The position numbers and the translations under genes were made by a program. The notes under the pieces were generated by a model. It had not been told where the DNA came from. It saw only the letters and a program-made list of their open reading frames with translations, and ran no database searches. This document shows positions 1 through 9,575 of a stretch of 51,647 nt of DNA, piece after piece; the first letter of the stretch is position 1; each line of letters opens with the position of its first letter. Origin of the DNA: an uncultured Alphaproteobacteria bacterium (GTDB lineage Bacteria > Pseudomonadota > Alphaproteobacteria > HIMB59 > GCA-002718135); assembly GCA_902511405.1 (NCBI GenBank), contig CABXEZ010000008.1:1-51647 (forward strand), in the 5' to 3' direction.

Positions 1-47
1 TAATTCTGTAAAATGGATTTAAATTAAAATAAATTTATTTTTTTTCT

Positions 48-1010
48 ATGCATTTTTCTTATAAAAATATTGATGTTGCTAATAGTGCAATTAAAAACCA
101 AATTATTAAAACACCATTAATATCAAGTGATTATATAAATAAACAATTAAACTCTAAAATTTTTTTTAAACTTGAGAATCTTCAGAATACAGGGTCATTC
201 AAGTTTAGAGGAGCTTCCTATAAAATTTCTAAACTCACTGATGAAAATAAAAAGAATGGAGTAGTCGCCTACTCTTCAGGAAATCATGCACAGGCTGTTG
301 CTTATTCTTCCCTTCAGCAAAATATTTCCTGTAAAATTATCATGCCAAAGAATGCTCCAAAAATTAAAATAGAAAATACAAAAAAATATAAAGCTGAAGT
401 TATTCTTTATGACCCTAAAACTGAATCTAGAGAAAGTATGGGAGAAAAAATTTCTATTCAAGAAAATAGAACATTAATACGCCCTTATGATGATATTGAT
501 ATTATTGCTGGTCAAGGTACAGCTGGAAAAGAGATTTATGAGCAACTTATTCAAAACTCAATCATCCCAGATATTTATTTGTGTTGTTGCGGAGGTGGAG
601 GTTTAATTGCCGGAACCTCAACATATTTAAGAAATAAATACCCAGATATTAAATCTTATTCTGCAGAACCTTTTGGTTTTGATGATACTAAAAAGTCATT
701 AAAAAGTGGAAAAATTTTATCAAATGAAAAAGACTATCAATCAATTTGTGATGCGATCATTACACCTCAACCAGGGAATATAACTTTTCCAATTAACCTA
801 AAAAATCTTGAGGGAGGACTAGTGGTAACAGATGAGGAAGTTAAGAATGCTATAAAATTTTTATCAGAGCATTTAAAAATTATAGTTGAGCCAGGTGGTG
901 CTGTTGCAGCAACAGCCGCATTAACAGAAAAAATAAATCTAAAAAATAAAACTGTAGTTGTAATGATTTCGGGTGGAAATATTGATCTAGAAATGTTTAG
1001 AAGTTTATGA
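48..1010 (+). CDS. PLP-dependent threonine/serine dehydratase-like enzyme (fold type II)
   Basis: Fold-type II PLP enzyme of the threonine ammonia-lyase / serine racemase / threo-3-hydroxyaspartate ammonia-lyase group. The PLP lysine motif SFKFRGA is at residues 50-56 (K52), the substrate loop SGNHA at 77-81 and the phosphate-binding glycine loop CGGGGL at 181-186. At 320 residues it is only the catalytic domain; the C-terminal ACT-like regulatory domain of biosynthetic IlvA is absent, so a catabolic or racemase-like role is more likely than isoleucine synthesis. The exact substrate cannot be read from sequence. It starts at an ATG after a T-rich leader with no clear Shine-Dalgarno site, and its stop overlaps the next gene in an ATGA junction at 1007-1010, so the two are probably co-transcribed. 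Confidence 0.85.
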   Translation: MHFSYKNIDVANSAIKNQIIKTPLISSDYINKQLNSKIFFKLENLQNTGSFKFRGASYKISKLTDENKKNGVVAYSSGNHAQAVAYSSLQQNISCKIIMPKNAPKIKIENTKKYKAEVILYDPKTESRESMGEKISIQENRTLIRPYDDIDIIAGQGTAGKEIYEQLIQNSIIPDIYLCCCGGGGLIAGTSTYLRNKYPDIKSYSAEPFGFDDTKKSLKSGKILSNEKDYQSICDAIITPQPGNITFPINLKNLEGGLVVTDEEVKNAIKFLSEHLKIIVEPGGAVAATAALTEKINLKNKTVVVMISGGNIDLEMFRSL

Positions 1011-2768
1011 AAAATTTAAAAATTATAAAAATTCAACAAAAGTTAATCGATAATGAAATAGACTCATTAATTATTAATCGAACAGATGAATTTTTAAATG
1101 AATACATTCCTCCTGATGCTGAGAGGTTGTATTGGGCTACTAATTTTTCAGGTTCAGCAGGAAGAGCTATAATTAGTCAAAATACATCTACTCTCTTTGT
1201 AGATGGAAGATATACTTTTCAAGCGAACGAGCAAATAGATAAAAATGTAATTTCTTTGTCACATTGGAATGATTATTCTCAAGAGTTAAATAAAATTTTT
1301 AATAAAAATAAATGTATTGGGTTAGATCCAATGCTTCATTCAATTGAAGAAGTAATTAAAATCATTGAACTAGCCAAAAAAAATGAGACAACGTTGAACT
1401 TTACTTCTCCAAATTTAATAGATGAACTTTGGCAAGATAAGCCTAAACGTCAGTATAGCATTATATTTGATCATCCTGTAAATTATGCTGGTATTGATGC
1501 ATTAGATAAAATTGATCTATTTGTTGAAGAATTAAAAAATAATAATTTAGATAGTTATTTCTTATCAAGTCTTGACTCTATTGCTTGGTTATTAAATATT
1601 AGAGCAGATGATATTTTATATACCCCTCTTGCATTTTCTTATTTATTTATTTCACTTGAAAGTAAGCCTGTTTTATATCTCTCTATTGAAAAATTAAATG
1701 ATGATTTAAAAAATAGACTAAGTAATTTTTTAGTTTTAAAACCCATTGAAGAAATTAAAGATGTTTTTAAAAATTTAACTAAAAATATACAAATTGGTTT
1801 TGACTACAAAAATACTTCTTATTTTTTTTATCAATTAGCTTTGAATAATAAACTTATACCTGCAAACTTGCAAAACCCATGTTTAATTCCTAAAGCAATT
1901 AAAAAATGAAACTGAGCTTGAAGGGTCTAGAAAAGCGCATCTTAGAGATGGTGTAAGTATGACAAAATTTTTATATTGGTTAAAAAACCATGATAGTATC
2001 GAAAAAGAAAATGAGATCTCTGTAGCTAATAAATTATTATCTCTTAGAAAGTCAAATGAGTTGTTTCATTCACTCTCTTTTGATTCCATTTCAGCTATTG
2101 GTAAAAATGCTGCTCTTCCCCACTATCGTGCAGATAAAAATAATCCAGTATCACTTAAAAATAATTCTATTTACTTATCCGATTCCGGAGGACAGTATTA
2201 TGATGGGACGACTGATATCACTAGAACAATAATACTAGGTAAGCCAAATAAAGAGCAAATTGACAGATTTACGCGAGTTTTAAAGGGTCATATTAATCTT
2301 TCGACTCATACTTTTCAAAAAGGCACAAAAGGAAATAAAATTGATTACTTAGCAAGAGAGAGCTTACAGGAAATAAATTGTGATTATGATCATGGGACAG
2401 GTCATGGCATTGGAAGTTTTTTAAGTGTTCACGAGGCACCTCAACGCATTTCAAAAAAGAGTATGTTTCCAAGTGTAGAATTGTTACCTGGAATGATTTT
2501 GTCCAATGAACCTGGATATTATAAAGAGGGTGAATACGGTATTCGTATCGAGAATATTATTGTGGTGAAAGAAGATAGAGAAAATCAACTTAAATTTGAA
2601 AATATTTCATGGGCACCTATTGATAGGGAACTTATTGACTCTAAAATGTTGAATAAAGAAGAACTAAATTGGATTAATAATTATCATTTACAAGTATTTG
2701 AAAAAATATCAGGATTTCTCTCCCTAGAGGAGAAGAACTGGTTACTAGATGTAACTAAGCCCCTCTAA
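1007..2768 (+). pseudogene. Xaa-Pro aminopeptidase (aminopeptidase P, M24B), split by a +1 frameshift
   Basis: Metallopeptidase removing N-terminal residues that precede proline. The upstream part (1007-1909, 300 codons) carries the creatinase N-terminal domains and ends LIPKAIKK-stop. The downstream part, in another frame, carries the pitabread catalytic domain with all five metal ligands: the Asp of LSDSGGQY, the Asp of TTDITRT, the His of HGTGHGIG, the Glu of SNEPGYY and the Glu of IRIENI. The six-A run at 1901-1906 is one base too long. With five As the reading continues KAIKNETELEGSRKAHLRDG, the normal family sequence, and gives about 587 residues, the usual length. The downstream half could start alone at ATG 1959 but would lack the N-terminal domains. 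The break may be a sequencing or assembly error, recent decay or slippage. Confidence 0.85.
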
Positions 2769-2781
2769 CTCTGGAAAATAT

Positions 2782-2943
2782 CTAAATATAGTATGGATTG
2801 TTTTTTTTATTTTGATCTAACTCACGTATTCTTTGTTCTAAGTCGTAAGTATTAGATGATTGAGATAAATATTTTTCTACTTTTTCTCTATCATAATCAA
2901 AAGTAAATGATTTAATAAATTTATTAAGCAGCCTTTTTATCAT
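2782..2943 (-). CDS. small DUF3563-like protein, 53 aa
   Basis: A short ORF not obvious in a 60-codon scan. It starts at ATG 2943-2941 inside the 3' end of the upstream small gene (20-base overlap) and stops at TAG 2784-2782. The protein starts MIKRLLNKFIK, and its core REKVEKYLSQSSNTYDLEQ (about residues 19-37) followed by RIRELD resembles the DUF3563 pattern of a helix, YLxxSxxxxDLE and RxRxLD. Sequence composition and the motif argue for a real gene; the function of the family is unknown. It fills what would otherwise be a gap between the aminopeptidase and the next ORF. Translation is probably coupled to the upstream ORF because no strong ribosome site precedes its ATG. Confidence 0.6.
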   Translation of the reverse strand: MIKRLLNKFIKSFTFDYDREKVEKYLSQSSNTYDLEQRIRELDQNKKNNPYYI

Positions 2944-3106
2944 TACTATCTTGTTTCTTATATAGATGATCAGTTAGAGCTGACTGCCAATCTTGACCAT
3001 ATTCAGTTTTGAAGTATCTAATTAATTGTGGATCTACATTATCAAAGGCATAATAGTTAATACTTTTGTAAGTGTGATCAAAAAAATTTAATATATTTTT
3101 TATCAT
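2924..3106 (-). CDS. small uncharacterised protein, 60 aa
   Basis: I do not recognise a family. The protein is amphipathic at its N-terminus (MIKNILNFFDHTYKSINYY), followed by NVDPQLIRYFKTEYGQDW and a charged tail ending KKAA. A strong Shine-Dalgarno site, AAAGGA, lies just upstream of the ATG (reverse complement of about 3112-3117), which supports real translation. Its last 20 bases overlap the start of the DUF3563-like ORF, so the two form a tiny two-gene operon facing away from the glycosyltransferase. No signal peptide or membrane segment is convincing. Confidence 0.55.
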   Translation of the reverse strand: MIKNILNFFDHTYKSINYYAFDNVDPQLIRYFKTEYGQDWQSALTDHLYKKQDSNDKKAA

Positions 3107-3175
3107 TTTATTCCTTTCTTTGCTTCGTACATATATTTTTATATATGCATTTCAAACAAGTTAAATACATAAGTT

Positions 3176-3224
3176 ATATGCAAATTATGCATATTAATAT
3201 TTAAAAATTTAAACAAATATTAAT
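3176..3224. repeat. two AT-rich inverted repeats in a divergent intergenic region
   Basis: The region between the small ORF pair (minus) and the glycosyltransferase (plus) contains ATATGCA (3176-3182), loop AATTA, TGCATAT (3188-3194), and then ATTAATATTT (3193-3202), 12-base spacer, AAATATTAAT (3215-3224). The two repeats share two bases. Arms are perfect (7 and 10 bp). In a sequence this AT-rich such repeats can arise by chance; a regulator site or a DNA-bend region is possible. The rest of 3107-3310 shows nothing further I can call. Confidence 0.35.
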
Positions 3225-3310
3225 GATAAAAATTAAAATATTGAAAATCTCATATCTTTTTGAATAAATTATACACTTAACCAACATTTAAAGATAATAA
3301 ATACTCATTA

Positions 3311-4420
3311 ATGATTATTATTTTAACTCAATGTTTTCCACCTACCATTGGAGGAATAGAAAATCTTGTTGAAAATCTCTCAATCGAATTAAGTAAAACT
3401 TATAAAGTTTTAGTTCTTGCTGATCATCAGGATAAAAAAAATGATAATTATTACGATTCAAAGCATGATACCAATTTAGTTATAAAAAGAATAAGTGGGA
3501 TAAAATTTTTTAGAAAAAGAAAAAAATTAACAGAATTAAAAAAACTAATATCTTCAAATAAAATTTCACACGTTATTGGCGACAGTTGGAAAAGTTTTGA
3601 GTTAACGATAGATACTTTAAATTCACAATCTATACCTTCCATATGTCTCGCTCACGGAAATGAATTAATTATAAAAAAACCATCAAAAAAAATTCGTGTA
3701 GTATCTGTATTAAATAAAGTTAAACATATTGTAACTAATTCAAATTTTACAGTAAGTCTTATTAAAGATATTGGTATTGCTAATAAAAACGTAACAAGCA
3801 TTTACCCGGGTGCTAAAAATACCAGTCATTTAAATCAAGAGATTATTCAAGGTATAGATGGTCAACCAGTAATTACAACTTTAGCTAGATTAGAAAAAAG
3901 AAAGGGACATGCTTACATATTGTCAGCAATTTCAAAGTTAAGAAATAAATTTCCAAATATTTTATATATTATTGCTGGATCAGGTGTTGAGTTTGAAAAT
4001 TTAAAAAAAATTACCTCGGAATTAGATATTGTTAAAAATGTTATTTTTCTTGGTGATATTAATGAAAACCAAAAAAAATATCTTTTCAAAAATACCAATC
4101 TTATGGTTATGCCTACACTTGATGAGTCAAAAAAGCATTCTATTGAAGGTTTCGGTATAGCTTATTTAGAAGCTGCATATTATGGCATTCCATCCATTGC
4201 TTCAAATGTTGGTGGCACTCCGGAAGCGGTTATTCATAATGAGACCGGAATTATTATTTCTGATATGTCTGAACTCTATAATTCTTTAAAAGAACTTCTC
4301 TCTAATAAGTCAAAATTAAATGAATTAGGACAAAAAGCAAAATTAAGAGCAGAAAATGATTTTACTTGGGTGGCTATTGGAAATAAGTATCTTCAGTTAA
4401 TTAAAAATTTAGATAATTAA
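3311..4420 (+). CDS. glycosyltransferase family 4 (GT-B fold)
   Basis: Retaining GT-B glycosyltransferase, probably acting on a lipid- or polysaccharide-linked acceptor at the inner face of the membrane. The N-terminal acceptor domain begins with the typical PPTIGGIENLVENLS; the C-terminal donor domain has the EX7E motif in EGFGIAYLE followed by GIPSIASNVGGTPE, the nucleotide-sugar binding end. Length (369) is normal for the family. Donor and acceptor sugars cannot be deduced. It is followed after 4 bases by the GhrA-like gene, so the two are likely co-transcribed, although a metabolic link between them is not evident. Confidence 0.85.
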   Translation: MIIILTQCFPPTIGGIENLVENLSIELSKTYKVLVLADHQDKKNDNYYDSKHDTNLVIKRISGIKFFRKRKKLTELKKLISSNKISHVIGDSWKSFELTIDTLNSQSIPSICLAHGNELIIKKPSKKIRVVSVLNKVKHIVTNSNFTVSLIKDIGIANKNVTSIYPGAKNTSHLNQEIIQGIDGQPVITTLARLEKRKGHAYILSAISKLRNKFPNILYIIAGSGVEFENLKKITSELDIVKNVIFLGDINENQKKYLFKNTNLMVMPTLDESKKHSIEGFGIAYLEAAYYGIPSIASNVGGTPEAVIHNETGIIISDMSELYNSLKELLSNKSKLNELGQKAKLRAENDFTWVAIGNKYLQLIKNLDN

Positions 4421-4424
4421 AAAA

Positions 4425-5355
4425 ATGAATATTTTTTTCTTTGCAACATATTCTAACCAAGAAGAATTTTTACTTACTTTAAAAAAAAAATTTAAACATG
4501 ATAAAATTTTTACTATCAGTGATGATATTGATTTAAATAAAATAGATGTAGCAATGGTTTGGAACCTTCCAAGTAATATTTTTAAAAAAATGGTAAACTT
4601 GAAAGCAATATTTTCTATTGGTGCAGGGGTTGATCACATTCTTAAATTACCAAATATACGAAATCTTCCTATTATTAGGGTAAAAGATCCCACAATGAGA
4701 ATAAGAATGTATAATCATGTTTTATCTCAAATACTTATATTCCAATTAAAATTAAAAATTTATGATGAAGCTCAAAGAAAAAAAATTTGGGTGAATGAGA
4801 GATACACGCCTTTAAATAATGAATTAACTATTGGGATAATGGGGCTTGGTTACATTGGTAATTTTGTTGCGCTTAATATAAAAAAACTTGGTTACAATGT
4901 AATTGGTTTCAAAAGAAATAAGACAACAATAAATACTCCATTTGAAATATATAATAAAAGTTCATTGAATAAATTTATAAAGAGAAGTGATATAATTGTT
5001 TCAATTTTACCAGATACAAAAAATACTAAAAATTTTGTAAATGCTAATTTTTTAAAAAAAATGAAAAAGTCGTCATTACTGATTAATATAGGTAGAGGGC
5101 CTGCTGTTAATGAGGTGGATTTGATAAAACATATTAAAATTAATCCAAACTTTTTTGCATCTTTAGATGTTTTTTATAGGGAGCCTTTAATAAAAAAAAC
5201 ATAAATTTTGGTCTAATAAAAATATAACTATTACTCCTCATGTGGCTGCCATTACAGATCATGACTCGTCTATTGGCTATTTATATAAAAGATTTATGGA
5301 TTTTAAAAAAAATAAAAAAATAAAAAGTGATGTAGATATAAAGTTAGGTTATTAA
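4425..5355 (+). pseudogene. D-2-hydroxyacid dehydrogenase, GhrA-like (glyoxylate/hydroxypyruvate reductase), +1 frameshift near the 3' end
   Basis: NAD(P)-dependent reductase of glyoxylate or hydroxypyruvate type. The dinucleotide-binding loop is GIMGLGYIG; the catalytic Arg is in NIGRGPAVNE and the catalytic Glu in DVFYREPL. The uninterrupted frame ends after 259 codons at 5204. The run of eight As at 5192-5199 is one base too long: with seven, reading continues HKFWSNKNITITPHVAA, restoring the catalytic His (ITPH), and ends at TAA 5353-5355 with about 309 residues, the family's normal size. As printed, the protein would lack the catalytic His and be inactive. The restored stop interlocks with the dapE stop on the other strand (TTAA 5352-5355), which favours the restored frame as the ancestral one. 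Confidence 0.8.
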
Positions 5356-6533
5356 TTTTTAATAAAGTAGTTTTCTAATATCTTTAAATATATCTTCTCT
5401 AGTTCCTCTAGATCTTTTATGTATACAAATTCATCAATTTGATGAAGCGTTTGATTTCGAATTCCTAATTCGGTGGTCTCGCAATAGTTTTTTATAAAGC
5501 GAGCATCTGAAGTTCCCCCATCTGTTGCAAGTTCAGGTTTTTCATTTCGTCCTGTAGAATCAGAAATTGATTTTGTTATTATATCTGTCAACTCACCTTC
5601 TTTATTAATAAATGATCTGGCACTAATTTCTTCTGTAAAATGGCAAGAAGCATTTTTTTCTTTAGAAAAAACTTCATCAATCTTTTTTCTTAGCCAATCA
5701 ATTAGTGACTCTGCAGTATGCTCATCATTAAATCTAATATTTATTGTGGCTCTTGCAAGTTCAGGAATTACATTATGGGCAGAATTACCAACATCGAATG
5801 TTGGAACTTGAATGGAAGTTGGAAGAAAATATTCATTTCCATTATCTAGTGGTTCTGCAAGAATATTAGTTAATAGTTTAGACAAATGATGAACTGGGTT
5901 TTCAGCGCGATGACCATTTGCTGTATGTCCTTGAATACCTTTTACTGTTAGAAAAAAATTAATAGAGCCTCTACGGCCAATTTTAATTTTGTCCCCAATA
6001 CTTTTATCAGATGTAGGTTCTCCAACTATGCAGTGATCTATTGAAATATTTTGTTCTTTCGTCCACTCCATAATTTTTGGAGTACCGTTTATTGCCTGAC
6101 CTTCTTCATCTCCGGTGATGATAAAAGAAATAATACCTCCAAAATCTTTGCTATATTTATCAATAAATTTATTTGTAGCTGACATAAAGCAAGCGATGTT
6201 ACTTTTCATATCTTCTGTCCCTCTACCATACAACTTGTCCCCTTCTATTGTTGCAGAGAAAGGTGGAAAGCGCCAAGATTCTTCATTACCCGCTGGAACT
6301 ACATCAGTATGTCCAGCAAAAGCTAAATGACGGCCTGATGAACCTATAGAGGCAAAAAGATTTTTAACATCATATGAATTTGGATCAGTAAATAACAAAG
6401 GGGTACATTTAAAACCTATCGAAGATAAATGTTTTTCAACAATTTCAAGCGCTCCACCATCAACAGGAGTAACACTCTTACATTTTACAAGAGCTTGAGT
6501 GAGTTTAGTTGAATTAAAGTCTATGTTGTCCAT
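5352..6533 (-). CDS. dapE: succinyl-diaminopimelate desuccinylase
   Basis: Di-zinc M20 peptidase-family enzyme hydrolysing N-succinyl-LL-2,6-diaminopimelate in lysine and peptidoglycan synthesis. Visible zinc ligands and catalytic residues are the His and Asp of FAGHTDVVPAG, the Asp of GRGTEDMKSN, the Glu-Glu of GDEEGQA, the Glu of GEPTSD, and the C-terminal His of NQTLHQIDE. The GGTSDARF motif of DapE is present. 393 residues is slightly long but normal. It follows dapD directly (TAATG junction at 6533), so two steps of the succinylase route lie together. Confidence 0.95.
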   Translation of the reverse strand: MDNIDFNSTKLTQALVKCKSVTPVDGGALEIVEKHLSSIGFKCTPLLFTDPNSYDVKNLFASIGSSGRHLAFAGHTDVVPAGNEESWRFPPFSATIEGDKLYGRGTEDMKSNIACFMSATNKFIDKYSKDFGGIISFIITGDEEGQAINGTPKIMEWTKEQNISIDHCIVGEPTSDKSIGDKIKIGRRGSINFFLTVKGIQGHTANGHRAENPVHHLSKLLTNILAEPLDNGNEYFLPTSIQVPTFDVGNSAHNVIPELARATINIRFNDEHTAESLIDWLRKKIDEVFSKEKNASCHFTEEISARSFINKEGELTDIITKSISDSTGRNEKPELATDGGTSDARFIKNYCETTELGIRNQTLHQIDEFVYIKDLEELEKIYLKILENYFIKN

Positions 6534-7363
6534 TAATCACGAAGTAAATCATTTATTGATGTTTTAGATCTTGTTCTTTCATCAACTCTTTTAACTATCA
6601 CGGCACAATACAAAGATGGACCTACAGTTCCATCAAGTAATGGCTTACCAGGCAAAGCTCCAGGAACAATGACAGAATAAGCAGGAACTTTTCCCATGTG
6701 AATTTCTCCAGAAGTTCTATCAATTATCTTTGTTGAAGCTCCAATAAATACGCCCATAGACAATACAGATCCTTCTCCAACAATAACTCCTTCAGCTACT
6801 TCACTTCGAGCGCCAATAAAACAATTATCTTCAATAATAACTGGGTTTGCTTGTAATGGTTCCAAGACACCACCAATACCAGCTCCACCTGAAATATGAC
6901 AATTTTTTCCAATCTGCGCACATGAGCCAACGGTTGCCCAAGTATCAATCATAGTACCTTCATCAACGTATGCTCCTAGATTGACAAAAGATGGCATCAA
7001 AATAACACCTTTTGCAATGTAGGCAGATTTACGAACAACAGCATCAGGAACATATCTGAACCCAGCTTTTTCATGATCTTCTTTTGACCAGTTAGCTGTC
7101 TTACTAGGCACTTTATCATACCAAGTTGCATGTGATGCTTTAATTATTTCATTATCATTTAATCGAAAACTTAATAAAATTGCTTTTTTAATCCATTGAT
7201 TCACTATCCAATCATTATCATTTTTTTCACAAACTCTTATTATTCCAGTGTCGAGTTGATTTAATGTTTCATCTACACTGTCTCTTACCTCCCCTTTTGT
7301 TTGAGCATTTATCTGATCTCTATTCTCAAATGCATCTTCGATAATTTTTTTTAATTCACTCAT
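6533..7363 (-). CDS. dapD: 2,3,4,5-tetrahydropyridine-2,6-dicarboxylate N-succinyltransferase
   Basis: Transfers succinyl from succinyl-CoA to tetrahydrodipicolinate, the step before aminotransfer and DapE. The C-terminal two thirds show left-handed beta-helix hexapeptide repeats ([20 protein letters not shown], then [16 protein letters not shown] and [10 protein letters not shown]), and the N-terminal third is the helical domain typical of DapD. Length 276 matches the family (about 275). Its start overlaps the end of the HAD gene by 4 bases (ATGA), consistent with one transcript running from the HAD gene into dapD and dapE. Confidence 0.95.
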   Translation of the reverse strand: MSELKKIIEDAFENRDQINAQTKGEVRDSVDETLNQLDTGIIRVCEKNDNDWIVNQWIKKAILLSFRLNDNEIIKASHATWYDKVPSKTANWSKEDHEKAGFRYVPDAVVRKSAYIAKGVILMPSFVNLGAYVDEGTMIDTWATVGSCAQIGKNCHISGGAGIGGVLEPLQANPVIIEDNCFIGARSEVAEGVIVGEGSVLSMGVFIGASTKIIDRTSGEIHMGKVPAYSVIVPGALPGKPLLDGTVGPSLYCAVIVKRVDERTRSKTSINDLLRD

Positions 7364-8037
7364 ATATTTCCTTTGTTAACATTCTCTAAAAACTCTGTAA
7401 TGTTTGTTGTTTCATGATCTAAATATTGTTTTGACGATTTAATATCATCACTGAAATTTTCATATCCAGCATCAATCCAAACAGAGGTAAAACCAACTTT
7501 TTTTGCAGGAACTAAATTTTTAGCAATATCATCAAACATCGCTGCGCTTTCAGTTTGAATATTAAATTGTTTTATAAGTTGTTCATAAGGAGCTATTTCA
7601 GGCTTAGGAATATAGTTTGCCATTTTAATATCATAAATTTCATCAAAAAAATTTGATAGTTCGATACGTTCTAATACATCAAGAGCATGTTGCATGTTTG
7701 CGTTTGTGTAAATAATTTTTCTGCCCTCAAGTTTTTTAAGTTCAATATTAAGTTTATGATTTGGTCCAACTATAGAATAATCCAATCGGTGAACTTCTGC
7801 TAAAAAATGATCAGGATCTACGCCGTGATTATCCATCATTCCTTTAAGGGTTGTTCCATGTTGCTTATAATAATCTTTTTGAATCTTTTTTGCTTCTTCG
7901 ATATCAATATTCAAGTGATTTGAAACAAATTTGCCCATCAAGTCATGAACTTGCTGAAAAACGCCACTATCAGCAGAGTACAATGTGTTATCAAGATCAA
8001 AAATCCAAGTTTTTATTTGTTTGTTTAATGTTTTCAT
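7360..8037 (-). CDS. HAD-family pyrimidine 5'-nucleotidase-like hydrolase
   Basis: Haloacid-dehalogenase phosphatase of the SDT1/pyrimidine 5'-nucleotidase type. Motif I is [15 protein letters not shown] near the N-terminus (residues about 14-28), motif II is the YTNAN region, and motif IV is [16 protein letters not shown]. The cap is helical. A probable role is dephosphorylation of pyrimidine nucleoside monophosphates, but HAD substrates cannot be fixed from sequence. It sits between argB and dapD, a common placement in alphaproteobacteria. Length 225 is normal. Confidence 0.8.
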   Translation of the reverse strand: MKTLNKQIKTWIFDLDNTLYSADSGVFQQVHDLMGKFVSNHLNIDIEEAKKIQKDYYKQHGTTLKGMMDNHGVDPDHFLAEVHRLDYSIVGPNHKLNIELKKLEGRKIIYTNANMQHALDVLERIELSNFFDEIYDIKMANYIPKPEIAPYEQLIKQFNIQTESAAMFDDIAKNLVPAKKVGFTSVWIDAGYENFSDDIKSSKQYLDHETTNITEFLENVNKGNI

Positions 8038-8040
8038 AAT

Positions 8041-8952
8041 TTAAGAATAGATTTGTGTTCCAATACCATGCTCTGTAAATAATTCTAGAACTACAGAGTG
8101 AGGAATTCTTCCGTCCAATATAGTTGTTTTATTTACACCTTTTTTCATTGCTTCAACACACGTTAAAATTTTTGGTTTCATACCTCCAACAATAAAATCC
8201 TCATCAATTATTTTAGAAGCATCGTCAAGAGTTAACGATGAAATTAACTTCTTATCTTGATCTAATATACCCGGTACATCTGTTAGTAATAATAGTTTAC
8301 TAGCCTCAAGTTCACCTGCAATAAAACCTGCAGCAGTATCAGCGTTGATATTATAGGAATTACCTTCATCATCTATTCCTAAAGGGGCAATAACTGGTAT
8401 GTTCCCATCTTTAATATGTTCTTTAATAAAGTTAATATTGACTTTTGTTGGTTGTCCAACAAAACCAATATCTACAAGTTTTTCAATATTTGAGTCTGAG
8501 TCTTTAACTCCTATTTTTAATTTTGACGCACTTAATAAAGTATTTTTATTACCGCTTAGCCCAATTGCTTTTCCACCTGACTCATTAATAGATTTAACTA
8601 TTTCAGCGTTGATTTCATTTGCTAAAACATCTTCAACTACTTTTACTGTATCTTTGTCTGTAACTCTTAATCCTTCGATGAACTGTGAATTAATATTTTT
8701 ATTTTTTAACTTTTCTGCAATTTGAGGACCACCACCATGAATAACTACAGGGAAAATTCCTACCTCTTTCATCAATCCAATGTCTCTTGCAAAACTTTTT
8801 GCTAATTTAGGATCGCCCATTGCATGACCACCATATTTAATAACTATAGTGTCACCACTATGCTCTCTTATAAAAGGCAAAGCTTCAACTAATGTAGACG
8901 CTTTGTGAATAAAGTAAGCTTGATCACTTTCTGATAAAAAATCAAATTTCAT
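8041..8952 (-). CDS. argB: acetylglutamate kinase
   Basis: Phosphorylates N-acetylglutamate in arginine synthesis. The amino-acid kinase fold is clear: KYGGHAMGD near the N-terminus, the glycine loop VIHGGGPQI, ADTAAGFIAGEL for substrate binding, LLLTDVPGILDQD and the C-terminal GGMKPKILTC. 303 residues matches the family. An N-terminal segment before IVIKYGG resembles the helix that lets hexameric, arginine-inhibited forms assemble, so feedback control by arginine is possible. It follows engB in a TAATG junction at 8952. Confidence 0.95.
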   Translation of the reverse strand: MKFDFLSESDQAYFIHKASTLVEALPFIREHSGDTIVIKYGGHAMGDPKLAKSFARDIGLMKEVGIFPVVIHGGGPQIAEKLKNKNINSQFIEGLRVTDKDTVKVVEDVLANEINAEIVKSINESGGKAIGLSGNKNTLLSASKLKIGVKDSDSNIEKLVDIGFVGQPTKVNINFIKEHIKDGNIPVIAPLGIDDEGNSYNINADTAAGFIAGELEASKLLLLTDVPGILDQDKKLISSLTLDDASKIIDEDFIVGGMKPKILTCVEAMKKGVNKTTILDGRIPHSVVLELFTEHGIGTQIYS

Positions 8953-9575
8953 TATTGTTTAGATAAAGCATAAATATCTTTTTGGATATCAATTATTCCT
9001 TCAAATTTTTTTGCACTCGTAAAAAAAAATTGATTAAAATGCTTATTGTATGATTTCATCAAGCTTTGCATAGAATTTTCTAATTCTTCTAGATATGATT
9101 TAGAGCACTTATCAATTTTTGTGAATACAATTGAAAATTTACGGTTAGATTCACTTAATAAATCGAACATGTCAATATCACTATTTTTCAATCCTACCCT
9201 AGCGTCAATTAACACATATGCTTGAATAAGTTTTACTTGTTTCTCAATGTAGTCTTGAATTAATCCTGCTAGATTATCTCTCATAACTTTAGAAACTTTT
9301 GCATATCCATATCCTGGAAGATCAACAAGATTTATTTTTTTATTAATTAAAAAAATATTAATAGACTGAGTTCTTCCTGGTGTTTTACTAGTTTTAGCAA
9401 GATTTTTTTTTCTTGTAATAGAATTAATAATGCTAGATTTTCCAACATTTGATCTACCAATAAAACAACAATCGTTTGTATTTAGTATATTTTTTATATC
9501 TTTATGAGATTGAAATGATCCAATAAATTCGTTGCTTTTAAAAAAATTATTTAAAGATTTATTCCCATTACTCAT
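8952..9575 (-). CDS. engB: ribosome biogenesis GTP-binding protein EngB/YsxC
   Basis: Small TRAFAC GTPase needed for late 50S subunit assembly. The P-loop is GRSNVGKSS (about residues 40-48), the G2/G3 region contains KTPGRTQSINIF and DLPGYGYAKV, and the NKxD-type motif appears as FTKIDK. Length 207 is normal. It overlaps the yidC stop by 8 bases (9568-9575), part of a compact run of ribosome- and membrane-biogenesis genes. Confidence 0.93.
   Translation of the reverse strand: MSNGNKSLNNFFKSNEFIGSFQSHKDIKNILNTNDCCFIGRSNVGKSSIINSITRKKNLAKTSKTPGRTQSINIFLINKKINLVDLPGYGYAKVSKVMRDNLAGLIQDYIEKQVKLIQAYVLIDARVGLKNSDIDMFDLLSESNRKFSIVFTKIDKCSKSYLEELENSMQSLMKSYNKHFNQFFFTSAKKFEGIIDIQKDIYALSKQ

Noticed and set aside
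1959-2768. Independent M24 peptidase gene starting at 1959
   Set aside because: The frame is open upstream of 1959 and encodes the exact missing linker after the A-run; no ribosome site is seen before the internal ATG. It is better read as the second half of one broken gene.
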